Program-made: the position numbers and the translations under genes | The notes under the pieces: generated by a model | Database searches by the model: none | Seen by the model: the letters and a program-made list of their open reading frames with translations, nothing else | What the model was told of the DNA's origin: nothing | Source of the DNA: Clostridium bowmanii | Lineage (GTDB): Bacteria; Bacillota; Clostridia; Clostridiales; Clostridiaceae | Direction: 5' to 3' | NCBI RefSeq assembly: GCF_018861315.1 | Contig: NZ_JAHLDL010000025.1 | Span: forward strand, 1-64,000 | Length of the DNA: 64,000 nucleotides | Part shown: piece after piece, positions 36,903 through 45,814 of the stretch | How positions within the stretch are numbered: position 1 is the stretch's first letter | Layout of the letters: the number at the start of each line of letters is the position of its first letter

Positions 36903-37943
36903 ATGAATATTTTTTTAAAGGATGTTTTAGATCAACCAAACAGCTTAAGAAAATCATTAGAAACTTTAATTTCAAGTAGTTGTATTAAAATAATGAACGA
37001 AATTAATGTGCAAGAATATGAAAAGATAATTTTTTCTGGAATGGGAAGTTCTCATTTCTGCAACTGTGCAGCAAGTACTTTTTTAAATCAAAATGGTTAT
37101 ATATCAACTGTGATTTCCACAAGTCAGTTGCTTCATTATGAAATAAATTCCATTAATAGGAAAACTCTTTTGGTGCTTGTATCACAGTCAGGTGAAAGCG
37201 CAGAGATTGTAAAACTTATTGAGAAAATTCCTAATAATATCACTGTAATTGCTATAACTAATAATGTTAATAGTTCTTTAGGTAAACGAGGAAATTTTGT
37301 ATTCCTATTGAATGTTCCTGATGAAGAAGCAGTAAGTACTAGGACCTACCTATCATCCTTAATTATATCAAATTTATTGGCAAAAGCATTAGTTGGGCAA
37401 TTAAACGATGACTTCATAAATGATGTAAATACATCATTAGATAATCTTGAAAACTTTTTAACTTCATATACTGAAACTGGCTATTTAATAAAAAACTTCA
37501 TTCAAGCTCCCACCTACTGCTGTATTATTGGAAGAGGATATTCTTTACCCTCAGTTCATGCTGGTGCTCTATTTATAAGAGAGCTTGCTAAATATCCTAG
37601 CATAGATTTTGAAAGCGCTGAGTTTAGACATGGTCCCTTTGAAATGGTTAATAATGGCTTTTTAGCCATGATATTTGCACCTGATGGAGAGACATATAAT
37701 TTAAATATAGGTTTAGCTGAAAATATTGCTAAACATCACGGAAAAGCAATATTAGTAACAAATCGTAAACCCCAAACAACTAATGAAAATATTCTAGTTA
37801 TTGAGCAGAAACCTTGCTCAGAATTTTTGGCACCTATTAATGAAATTGCACCTTTGCAGCTTTTAGCTAACTGCTTAGCTGAGGCTAAAAATTTAGAAGT
37901 AGGAACGTTCCTCCACTCTTCAAAAATAACAAAAGTAGAATGA
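36903..37943 (+). CDS. SIS domain sugar isomerase/deglycase
   Basis: A 346-residue protein with two SIS domains and no glutaminase domain. Domain 1 shows KIIFSGMGSSHFCNCAAS and LLVLVSQSGESAEIVKL; domain 2 shows CCIIGRGYSLPSVHAGALFI, RELAKYPSIDFESAEFRHGP and FEMV. This is the layout of GlmS isomerase halves, AgaS and FrlB, which act on amino-sugar phosphates or fructosamine phosphates. Here it may deaminate or isomerise an amino-sugar phosphate. It has its own strong promoter and ends at a hairpin. Confidence 0.87.
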   Translation: MNIFLKDVLDQPNSLRKSLETLISSSCIKIMNEINVQEYEKIIFSGMGSSHFCNCAASTFLNQNGYISTVISTSQLLHYEINSINRKTLLVLVSQSGESAEIVKLIEKIPNNITVIAITNNVNSSLGKRGNFVFLLNVPDEEAVSTRTYLSSLIISNLLAKALVGQLNDDFINDVNTSLDNLENFLTSYTETGYLIKNFIQAPTYCCIIGRGYSLPSVHAGALFIRELAKYPSIDFESAEFRHGPFEMVNNGFLAMIFAPDGETYNLNIGLAENIAKHHGKAILVTNRKPQTTNENILVIEQKPCSEFLAPINEIAPLQLLANCLAEAKNLEVGTFLHSSKITKVE

Positions 37944-37945
37944 AA

Positions 37946-37988
37946 AAGTAAAATGCTTAGTGTATTGCACTAAGCGTTTTACTTTTTT
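37946..37988. terminator. Bidirectional terminator
   Basis: AGTAAAA-GCTTAGTG pairs with CACTAAGC-TTTTACT, followed by TTTTTT, between the convergent SIS and GH38 genes. Confidence 0.88.
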
Positions 37989-37999
37989 AGTTAGTATAC

Positions 38000-40420
38000 T
38001 TAATTTCTCTTAATTCTTATAGTCTTTATTTCAAATGCTTTAACCGGATACTCTATGTTCCCATCTATACATAATAGCTCTTCTAATTTTTCTTCTCTTA
38101 AATTAGAGTTCCATGCTTGTTTACAACCTTTAACAAACAGTTTTGCTATGGTAGCTTGCCCTGCTGTTTCATAAATACGTATAGCAAGTTCATCTATATC
38201 ATCATCCGTTGCTTTAACTGCTGAAAGCACTAAATTTTCTGGAGTTAGTTTAATGAATGAATCCTCCTTTGCATCAGCCTCAGCAGTCCCTTCTCTTAGA
38301 ACTGTATGTACTGGATTATTTATCTCTTGGGCCGCAGCTACAACAGGTGCATCCTTCCAGGATCCTGCATATGGTACAATTGCAAAATCAAACTCATGAT
38401 CACCATGTTGTGATGAAGTATCATCAGAAACCATACCTGCATATTCTGATTTTGGCGCCCTTATCAAGGTATTTAAAATTGTACCGCCATTTACTTCTAC
38501 TCCTACTGTTCCTCTATTTATAAGTGCAATGCCGTGAATTTTGTCTTCAATTGCTACGAACCTGTGAGCAGGCCACTCTCCTCTAGCGGTTTCTGTTACT
38601 CCATAAGGCTTTCTGCGTACTGTTCCAAAAGGTATTTCATAAATTCCTGAAGATGTATCAATTTCAGTAGAAAGTTTTAGCCTAATACGGCTTGCCTCAC
38701 CTTTCCAGTGTAGTCTCAGTTTCAAGTCAACTCTTTGTTTTCCTTTTAAAAGTGTAAATTCAGCTTCCCATGTAAGTCTATTATTTTCCTCAGCCCAATG
38801 CAATTGTGGGAATTCACCAGATAATATAACACTCTGACCCAGCTCTGATGGATCAAGTGTAAACACTTTTATATTCCCTGATTCTGCTGCAACTTCAGCA
38901 GAAGCTGGCTCCTCAATTTGGAAATTACCATTGTCCTGTTGAACAACCAAAAAATCTCCTGCATTTTGCATAAGAGTTTCATTTGTATCTTTCCACACCA
39001 ATCTCTTTATCCCATACTTGTTATCAAATTCAATGAGGATAGTCTCATTTTCTATTGTTGTTGTTTCAACCTCATGTTTTTCGATATCTTTTTTATTTCC
39101 CTTTTCTATTATAAAATTCTTTATGCCCATTGGAGGAAGATCTGCATATATTCTAAGATTTCCGTCCTTAATTTCGAAGGTCAGATCTTCATTATTCGCA
39201 GTAACCTTTGAAACACCTTCCATTGCTAGAGTCATAGGAACTGTTATTATATCGCTACGAAGCCATGGTAATCCATTGAAAGTCGTTAATGTAAACTTAT
39301 CCTTATCCACCCAGAGTTTTGGTAATACTGCACTAAATGAATCCCTTAATATTTCTTGTGCTGCTTTTTCTACATTTTCATATATGCTCATAAGTTTTAA
39401 GAATACTTCTGTAGGATGTGAACCTGTAAACACATCGTGAAACTGATTGTATGCCATATCCCACCATGAATTTTCAAGTTTCTCTTTCCAACCGCTAAAG
39501 CTTAAAATCGATGCCCACTTTTCAGCCTCAAGTAATAAGTTTTCTACTTTTCTATTTTCTATTCTTATTATAGATCTCAAGGAAAAAGTCCCAGTGAATT
39601 CGGGATTTAAATCACCATCTTCAATTGGCCAATCTTTGTTAGCTTTTCTAATTGCATTAAAATATTCGTATGGCATTGCCAATTTCCATTCTTCATTTTC
39701 TCTTTCCTTATTCCGGGAGTCAATGCATTTAAGGGAATGCTTGCTTATAAGCATCTCATTTTCTGTGCACAAGGACACAAAGAACGGACCATCGCCCTCT
39801 AATTTATCAGCATTTGAAAAAGTCTTATCAATATATCCCCAGTCTTTATAACATATGGACGAGGTTTCCTCAGGCCTTAAATATCCAGAATATACATCAC
39901 CACCTACTATATATACTTGGCTACCATCTAACCCTTTTGATATAAACCTTTGGTGGTACTTCCTACCGCCAAATCTACATGCCATAAGATTTTCTATACC
40001 AAATTGGTTTAATATTTGCGGAATCTGTGCATTAATACCAAAAGTATCCATGAGCCATCCTGTCTTGATGTCAACTCCAAAGTTTTCCTTAACCCATTTT
40101 AAGCCAATGACCTGGTTCTTAACATAGGATTCGCCGTTTGGAATATTCGTTTCTAGTGTTGACGCCATTCCCCCAACCATTTCAACTCTTCCTTGTCTTA
40201 CATATACCTTTAGTCTTTCTATTAAGTCTGGGCGACATTTTTCTAAATTACGAAAATGAGCAGCTTGCTCTATAACATATTTATATTCAGGATTATGATC
40301 CAAACCATCTAATAAACTAACGATAAAGACCTCAAGCATTTCAGCCATTTCAGCTCCATCTCTTTTCCATGCTAAATCTACATGAGTAAATTCCATTACA
40401 TAATACTTTTTAATAGACAT
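38000..40420 (-). CDS. GH38 alpha-mannosidase
   Basis: The start is ATG 40420, eight bases after AAGGAG; the frame to 40429 adds a GTG without a proper site. The 806-residue protein opens with EFTHVDLAW (zinc ligands His13 and Asp15) and has the nucleophile block GWLMDTFGINAQIPQ (Asp125; usual form WLPDxFG). It continues with NSWWDMAYNQFHDVFTGSHP, the conserved H-D block, and a long C-terminal beta domain. It releases alpha-linked mannose, or a similar sugar, in the cytoplasm. It is 23 bp downstream of the PfkB kinase gene, so the freed sugar may be phosphorylated by that kinase. Confidence 0.9.
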   Translation of the reverse strand: MSIKKYYVMEFTHVDLAWKRDGAEMAEMLEVFIVSLLDGLDHNPEYKYVIEQAAHFRNLEKCRPDLIERLKVYVRQGRVEMVGGMASTLETNIPNGESYVKNQVIGLKWVKENFGVDIKTGWLMDTFGINAQIPQILNQFGIENLMACRFGGRKYHQRFISKGLDGSQVYIVGGDVYSGYLRPEETSSICYKDWGYIDKTFSNADKLEGDGPFFVSLCTENEMLISKHSLKCIDSRNKERENEEWKLAMPYEYFNAIRKANKDWPIEDGDLNPEFTGTFSLRSIIRIENRKVENLLLEAEKWASILSFSGWKEKLENSWWDMAYNQFHDVFTGSHPTEVFLKLMSIYENVEKAAQEILRDSFSAVLPKLWVDKDKFTLTTFNGLPWLRSDIITVPMTLAMEGVSKVTANNEDLTFEIKDGNLRIYADLPPMGIKNFIIEKGNKKDIEKHEVETTTIENETILIEFDNKYGIKRLVWKDTNETLMQNAGDFLVVQQDNGNFQIEEPASAEVAAESGNIKVFTLDPSELGQSVILSGEFPQLHWAEENNRLTWEAEFTLLKGKQRVDLKLRLHWKGEASRIRLKLSTEIDTSSGIYEIPFGTVRRKPYGVTETARGEWPAHRFVAIEDKIHGIALINRGTVGVEVNGGTILNTLIRAPKSEYAGMVSDDTSSQHGDHEFDFAIVPYAGSWKDAPVVAAAQEINNPVHTVLREGTAEADAKEDSFIKLTPENLVLSAVKATDDDIDELAIRIYETAGQATIAKLFVKGCKQAWNSNLREEKLEELLCIDGNIEYPVKAFEIKTIRIKRN

Positions 40421-40443
40421 TAAACACACTCCTTCTTAAATAA

Positions 40444-41553
40444 TTATAATTTATTTTTAATAAAACTTTGCAGTTCCATATAGCTGGGACTGTACCCATT
40501 ACTTACATAAAATGATGCGGTAGCATTACCTAATGTTAATGATTGTTCATTAGGTAATTCTAGCAACAAGCCAAAGCAAAAACCAGCATTAAAATTGTCC
40601 CCTCCACCAGTTGAGCATTTTGGGTTATCCACATAAAATCCTTTAACACTTATTATTTCATTTTTCATAATGGAAATAGCATAATTAAGTCCATGAACCA
40701 CTACCATAGAAATATTTACATTTTTAATTATACTTTTAGCTATTTGCTTTATATCAGTTTCATATTGGTTTAAGCCAAGAATTTTATGTACAATAAATGC
40801 TTCCTTTTCATTAAGTCCCAAAACCACTTTAACATTATTGTTCATTTCTTCTAGCTGTTTTAAAAACAAAAGTAAATCCTCCTTAGACCTTGTTGAAGGG
40901 TCTGCTATATCAAAAAAGAAGAATTTCTGTTGTAATATCTCACTAGCTATGCTTGGAAAAATTTCACTTATTATCCCCTGAATTATTGTATCCATTTTTC
41001 CAAGGTAACTCCAATTTACTATACCTATTAGGTTACTTTCAGATATAACTTTAATTAACTCAATAAGCCCAACTTTAGTCTTCAAAAATTCCCAATCAAG
41101 TTTATGAAGTTCTACAGAATCACCAAACATTAATTTCCCATCTCCAAATTCAAAAGCTAGAGTTTTGGCAGGCTGGCATATACTCACAGGAATAAACTTC
41201 TCATTGTGAACTTGAAAGGCAGCATGGATTTCTGGAAATCCCATAGCTCCAATACATTGACAGTTAATTCCTTGCGAAGCAATAGCGTTAGCCATAATTG
41301 GCGCATTCCCTCCGAGTTTCACTTCTTGCACAACAATTTCCATATCTCCACTCTTACCAGCCATTAATCCTATATGCTCTGAGAATTCAGTAATTGTTTT
41401 AAAAGGAGAATATTCATTAGCATTTTTCCTTTTTTGTACAACACGAATTATACTATCTACAAACCCATCAAACCCAATACAGCATTTAAGGTCAGAAATT
41501 TTTTTCTTCTTGTTCGCTAAGTTCTTATTTAGCTTAATAATATTATCGTCCAT
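40444..41553 (-). CDS. PfkB family carbohydrate kinase
   Basis: A 369-residue ribokinase-fold protein. The N-terminal block is CIGFDGFVDSIIRVVQKR, then EVKLGGNAPIMANAIASQGI. The ATP/catalytic motif near the end is CSTGGGDNFNAGFCFGLLLE, where the Asp of GGGDNF is the catalytic base (normal form GAGD). It phosphorylates a sugar or nucleoside of unknown identity. Operon leader for GH38; a strong promoter lies about 100 bp upstream. Confidence 0.87.
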   Translation of the reverse strand: MDDNIIKLNKNLANKKKKISDLKCCIGFDGFVDSIIRVVQKRKNANEYSPFKTITEFSEHIGLMAGKSGDMEIVVQEVKLGGNAPIMANAIASQGINCQCIGAMGFPEIHAAFQVHNEKFIPVSICQPAKTLAFEFGDGKLMFGDSVELHKLDWEFLKTKVGLIELIKVISESNLIGIVNWSYLGKMDTIIQGIISEIFPSIASEILQQKFFFFDIADPSTRSKEDLLLFLKQLEEMNNNVKVVLGLNEKEAFIVHKILGLNQYETDIKQIAKSIIKNVNISMVVVHGLNYAISIMKNEIISVKGFYVDNPKCSTGGGDNFNAGFCFGLLLELPNEQSLTLGNATASFYVSNGYSPSYMELQSFIKNKL

Positions 41554-41653
41554 TTTTAACCTCTTTCTGTTTCCTTTATTTTAGTATTATTTATATTTTG
41601 AAATTAGCACTCTAAAAATCATTTAAACCACACTAATTTTATGTGTTATAATA

Positions 41654-41682
41654 AGTATATTTTAAAGTATTGGAAACGTCAA
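41654..41682 (-). promoter_or_regulatory. Sigma-A promoter of PfkB-GH38 operon
   Basis: On the minus strand TTGACG (41682-41677), 17 bp, TATACT (41659-41654), about 100 bp before the kinase start. Confidence 0.7.
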
Positions 41683-41698
41683 GTAGTAAGAAAATTTA

Positions 41699-41753
41699 TA
41701 TAATACAATTTATAAGGGAAGCCTAAAATGGGCTTCCCTTATAAATTGTATTA
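41699..41753 (-). terminator. Terminator after Gfo/Idh operon, 24-bp stem
   Basis: ATAATACAATTTATAAGGGA AGCC and its reverse complement flank a loop of about six bases. The stem is about 24 bp and perfect, just after the last Gfo/Idh gene and just before the kinase promoter. Confidence 0.8.
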
Positions 41754-41798
41754 TTATTATCATGTAAGAAACTTGACCGTAATTTAGTAAAATAGGAC

Positions 41799-42770
41799 TT
41801 AATAATTAATGTCAATTTTTTGCCCAGTTTCCTCTGATTCATATGCTGCACTCAATAACCTAGTTAAAGAAATTGCTTCATCAATTCCTATATGTATTTT
41901 TTTATTTTCTGTAACTCCTTCAATCCATTGAATTAATGGATTGTGAAGTGATTGTGGTAAATTTCCCTCAACAATCCATTTCCCATCTGTATCTCCATTT
42001 GCATAACTAACACCATCTCTTACAATTAAGGATCCTGTAGTTCCACTAATTTCAAGGGTTAGTGGTGTATAAACAGAAACAAAACTTGTTTCTGCTACAC
42101 CAATAGCACCATTTTGAAATTCAAATAATGAGACTGCATTGTCTTCAACTTGTCTATTAGTTATTCTTGTAAAAGTTGCACTTACATTTTTTGCTTTACC
42201 TAAGAGCCATTCTAATAAATATACAGTGTGAGTACCTAAATCAATCATCGCTCCTCCACCACAATTTTCTTTATTATAAAAACTTTCAGGTAACCAATTT
42301 GCTGTGCTTCCATTATGTGCATTGCGTACCCTAGCATATGTTATATCTCCTAATGCTCCGCTCTCAACCATTTGCTTTGCAAAAATCATTTCTGCACTGC
42401 ATTTATGAACAAATGCAATTGAAAATTTAACATTGTTTCTTTCAATTGCTTCTTTTATTTTTATACAATCATCAACTGTAAATGCAAGAACCTTTTCTGT
42501 GAAAATATGCTTTTTAGCATATGCGGCTTTAATAATTAATTCTGTATGCATAACTGTTGGAGAATTGATAACAACACCTTCAATAGAATCATCTTTTAGA
42601 AGCGCATCATAATCTTCAATAAATTTGCAACCTAATTCATTTGCCCATTTAAGTCCTGCTTTTTTATTTTCATCCCACACTGCTACAATTTCACATTGTG
42701 GTAACTGCATAATTTGTTTTGCATAGTCTTTAGCATGCACATGCCACGAACTTATCATTGCAATCTTCAT
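41799..42770 (-). CDS. Gfo/Idh/MocA oxidoreductase
   Basis: A 323-residue NAD(P)-dependent sugar oxidoreductase. The Rossmann part is IAMISSWHVHAKDYAKQI, a divergent form without the usual GxGxxG, followed by EIVAVWDENKKAG. The conserved lysine block reads KHIFTEKVLAFT, with Val in place of the Pro of the common EKP. C-terminal domain: GGGAMIDLGTHTVYLLEWLL. The unusual first loop and EKV set it apart from its two neighbours. Last gene of a four-gene operon, 20 bp after the previous gene. It probably oxidises or reduces a hexose or glycoside at one hydroxyl. Confidence 0.88.
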   Translation of the reverse strand: MKIAMISSWHVHAKDYAKQIMQLPQCEIVAVWDENKKAGLKWANELGCKFIEDYDALLKDDSIEGVVINSPTVMHTELIIKAAYAKKHIFTEKVLAFTVDDCIKIKEAIERNNVKFSIAFVHKCSAEMIFAKQMVESGALGDITYARVRNAHNGSTANWLPESFYNKENCGGGAMIDLGTHTVYLLEWLLGKAKNVSATFTRITNRQVEDNAVSLFEFQNGAIGVAETSFVSVYTPLTLEISGTTGSLIVRDGVSYANGDTDGKWIVEGNLPQSLHNPLIQWIEGVTENKKIHIGIDEAISLTRLLSAAYESEETGQKIDINY

Positions 42771-42790
42771 TATATTATACTCCCATCTTT

Positions 42791-43846
42791 TTATATTTCA
42801 ACATGAACTGCAGATGATGTTTCACTAGAAACAAATGCCGCTTCCATTACTTTCATAACACGCATCGCCTCTGCAGGTGTTATTTTAAGCGGTGCTTTTC
42901 CTTCAATAGCGTCTATTAATCCATCATATACAACTGTTAAATTATCCACAACATCCATAGGTTCAGATAAAATTATTTCTTCTATCGAGTTTTCGTTTCT
43001 AGGTGCCATAGTTTTAGTGGGTCCAGCTTTAGTATAAACAATTTCATCCACCCAAATGCTTTCTTTATCTATGCACCTTACTATTTTTCCATCACAATCC
43101 CAATTATCTATTTGAAGTGTTCCTTTTTTCCCTAGAACATACCATCTTGGATGTGTTATATAGTTATTTGTAGATACCTCAATATGAGCTGTTAACCCAC
43201 TTTCAAATGTCATTGTAAGACGGAAGTTATCTTCCACATCACTGTACTCAATGTTATACATTTTACAAAATACATTAGTAACTTTCTGATCAATCATATA
43301 CAGCATTTGATCAATTAAATGTACTCCCCAATCTACCATCATGCCTCCACCAAGCCTTTTGATAGTTCTCCAGCCAGTTGGCATTCCTCTCGAACCCTCA
43401 ACTCTAGATTCTATAGCATACACGTCTCCAAGGAGTCCCTCTTCAACACTTCTTTTCATCAAAACAAAGTCCTTATTTGTTCTTCTATTTTGATCAATAG
43501 TAAATATTTTTTTATATTTGATAGATGCTGCAATTACGTCTTCAAGTTCTATTGACGTTAAAGTTACAGGTTTTTCACTAATAACATGTTTTCCAGCTTT
43601 CATTGCCTCAATTAATAGTTCTTTATGCACCTCATTAGTTGTAGCAACAAGAATTATATCAATTTCAGGATCAGAGAATAACTCATCTTTTGAACCGTAT
43701 GCCTTAAGACCTTGCTCCTTTGCATACTCGCATCTTTCTGGATTTATATCAAATACACCTTTTATATTAAGCCTCTCGTATCCTTTAAGAGATTTGAAAT
43801 GATACTCAGCCATACCTCCAAAACCAATAATTCCTAAATTTAACAT
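42791..43846 (-). CDS. Gfo/Idh/MocA oxidoreductase
   Basis: A 351-residue dehydrogenase with LGIIGFGGMAEYHFKSLKGY, GKHVISEKPVTLT and the C-terminal GGGMMVDWGVHLIDQMLYMI, whose Asp and His are the usual catalytic pair. It lies 11 bp downstream of the sugar isomerase gene. Together with the other two Gfo/Idh genes it could form a hydride-shuttle set: one enzyme oxidises C3 of a glycoside, another reduces the product. Confidence 0.92.
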   Translation of the reverse strand: MLNLGIIGFGGMAEYHFKSLKGYERLNIKGVFDINPERCEYAKEQGLKAYGSKDELFSDPEIDIILVATTNEVHKELLIEAMKAGKHVISEKPVTLTSIELEDVIAASIKYKKIFTIDQNRRTNKDFVLMKRSVEEGLLGDVYAIESRVEGSRGMPTGWRTIKRLGGGMMVDWGVHLIDQMLYMIDQKVTNVFCKMYNIEYSDVEDNFRLTMTFESGLTAHIEVSTNNYITHPRWYVLGKKGTLQIDNWDCDGKIVRCIDKESIWVDEIVYTKAGPTKTMAPRNENSIEEIILSEPMDVVDNLTVVYDGLIDAIEGKAPLKITPAEAMRVMKVMEAAFVSSETSSAVHVEI

Positions 43847-43857
43847 TTTTAATACAC

Positions 43858-44586
43858 CTACCTATTCATTATATCTTTGAACGATTTTTTCATATTATCT
43901 AAGCTAGTACCTACAAACTCTTCTTGTTCATATACATAATCTGCATTTGGCGCTAAATCTATAAGATATTTGAAATCAATTATTCCACTACCTGCATCTA
44001 CATTTTTTTTTGTTTCATTATTTTCTAATTGTTTCAAATGCACTACTGGACAACGAGATATATTTTTTTTCATATATTCATTAACGTCAAGTCCTGCATA
44101 TGCAACCCAAAATACATCTGGTTGTTGTTTTACATATCTTAAATTTGTATTATTAAACATAACCTCTAGTGGATACTGACCATTATCCAACTTAAATTCA
44201 TGTGCATGATTATGATAAGCAAATATTAGTCCTGCTTTTGCACTTTGTTCACCTATCCTATTAAATAATTCTGCATGCTTCATTGCACTTTCTACTGTAT
44301 TTATTTCTGCATGTGGACAAACAATATATTTTGCACCTAAAGTATTAAGATACTCAAGTTCTGCATCTAAATTTTCCTTAAGATTATCAAGTCCAACATG
44401 AGCAGACAATGCAATTAAGTTAAGCTCTTTTAGTTTTTTATTCATATCTTTTGCCAAGATATCTTTGTATCCTGCAAATTCAACCCCTGTATACCCCATT
44501 CTTGATATTTCCTCAAGTGTTCCAAAAAAATCTTTACTTGTGTAATCTTGAACAGACCAAAGCTGTGCTGATAATTTATTTAACAT
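43858..44586 (-). CDS. AP-endonuclease-2-type sugar isomerase/epimerase
   Basis: A 242-residue TIM barrel of PF01261: LSAQLWSVQDYTSKDFFGTL, SRMGYTGVEFAGY, GAKYIVCPHAE, FAYHNHAHEFK, KQQPDVFWVAYAG, VVHLKQLENN, YVYEQEEF. The His and Glu residues in these strands make the metal site. Relatives include IolE/IolI, sugar-phosphate epimerases, and the lyases/hydratases that act on 3-keto-glycosides. Lying between Gfo/Idh genes, it may split a 3-keto-glycoside. 12 bp downstream of the first Gfo/Idh gene. Confidence 0.87.
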   Translation of the reverse strand: MLNKLSAQLWSVQDYTSKDFFGTLEEISRMGYTGVEFAGYKDILAKDMNKKLKELNLIALSAHVGLDNLKENLDAELEYLNTLGAKYIVCPHAEINTVESAMKHAELFNRIGEQSAKAGLIFAYHNHAHEFKLDNGQYPLEVMFNNTNLRYVKQQPDVFWVAYAGLDVNEYMKKNISRCPVVHLKQLENNETKKNVDAGSGIIDFKYLIDLAPNADYVYEQEEFVGTSLDNMKKSFKDIMNR

Positions 44587-44598
44587 ATTTTTATCCTC

Positions 44599-45690
44599 CT
44601 AGTTATTAAAATATATAGCTTTACCTGTATTTGCTGATTCATATATTGCTTCAAGAATTTTAGAAACAACATATGCTTCATATGGTTTAACAACAACCTC
44701 AGTATCATTAATAATAGAATCAATCCAACGTTTAGCTTCAACTATTGGCGGTGTTTCAGCTACTCCATCATAAAAAGCAACTCCACCAGCACTTAAATCA
44801 GGTTTAATTTCAATAAGCTTACCAAACTCATCTTTATTTATGCTGAGACCATTTTTAATTTGTGCTCCTGCTTTTGACCCACAAAGAACAGTACTTCCCT
44901 CTTCAATAGGTTCTATTGTATTAAGTGCCCAACTTGATTCAAGTATAATTGTAGCACCATTTTCCATTACAATAAAACCAAAAGCAGAATCTTCTACAGT
45001 ATTCTGTTTTATATCCCATGGTCCCCAAGGATTACCACAATCAGGATCTAGTAACTTTTTATATTTTGTACCAACAACCATTTTAGGTTTGTAATTATTC
45101 ATCATCCAAAGTGTAAGATCAAGTGAGTGAGTACCGATATCTATAAGAGGACCCCCGCCTTGTTCTTCTTCATTTAAAAATACTCCCCAGGTAGGTGTAC
45201 CACGACGTCTTATTGCAGTTGCCTTAGCAAAATATATTTCTCCTAAATCTCCACGATCAATAGCCTTTTTTAAATATGTACTTTCTGCTTTATATCTGTG
45301 TTGATATCCTATAGTTAGTTTTTTACCTGTTTCTTTCGCTACATTAACCATTTCTAATGCATCAGCTGCAGATTTTGCCATCGGCTTTTCACACATAACA
45401 TGTTTACCCGCTTTCATAGAAGCAATTGATAATTTTGCATGTGATTTATTTGGAGTAAGAACATGAATAACATCAATAGTTTTATCTTGCAATAGTTCAT
45501 TGTAATCAGTATAAACGTTTGCATCAGGGCAACCGTATTCTTTTGCTGCCTTTTCTGCTTTTTCTAATACTAAATCACAAAATGCAACCATCTCTACATT
45601 TGATAATGCTTTCAATGATGGCATATGTTTCCCATTTGCAATGCCACCGCAACCTATAATCCCTATTCTTATTTTCTTCTCGTTTATCAT
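44599..45690 (-). CDS. Gfo/Idh/MocA oxidoreductase
   Basis: A 363-residue dehydrogenase, first gene of the operon. It has the full Rossmann motif IGIIGCGGIANGKHMPSL, then GKHVMCEKPMAKS and KLTIGYQHRYKAES. Its C-terminal block is EEQGGGPLIDIGTHSLDLTL. The ATG at 45690 follows AGGAGG. Divergent from an AraC gene over 124 bp, which is the likely activator of the operon. Confidence 0.92.
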   Translation of the reverse strand: MINEKKIRIGIIGCGGIANGKHMPSLKALSNVEMVAFCDLVLEKAEKAAKEYGCPDANVYTDYNELLQDKTIDVIHVLTPNKSHAKLSIASMKAGKHVMCEKPMAKSAADALEMVNVAKETGKKLTIGYQHRYKAESTYLKKAIDRGDLGEIYFAKATAIRRRGTPTWGVFLNEEEQGGGPLIDIGTHSLDLTLWMMNNYKPKMVVGTKYKKLLDPDCGNPWGPWDIKQNTVEDSAFGFIVMENGATIILESSWALNTIEPIEEGSTVLCGSKAGAQIKNGLSINKDEFGKLIEIKPDLSAGGVAFYDGVAETPPIVEAKRWIDSIINDTEVVVKPYEAYVVSKILEAIYESANTGKAIYFNN

Positions 45691-45814
45691 AATATTATCC
45701 TCCTAAAACTCATTCCATTATTACTTTCTTATAATAATAAATTAACACAATAGGATATTTTATGATATAATAAATTTGCAATAAAAGTATCAAATATTTG
45801 TCATTATAAAAGAG

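Noticed and set aside
39018-39851. Long plus-strand open frames opposite the GH38 gene
   Set aside because: No start signals and composition of an antisense shadow; GH38 motifs are clear on the minus strand.
41699-41753. Possible MITE or mobile palindrome
   Set aside because: Position right after an operon end and the short loop fit a terminator; I found no second copy in the window.
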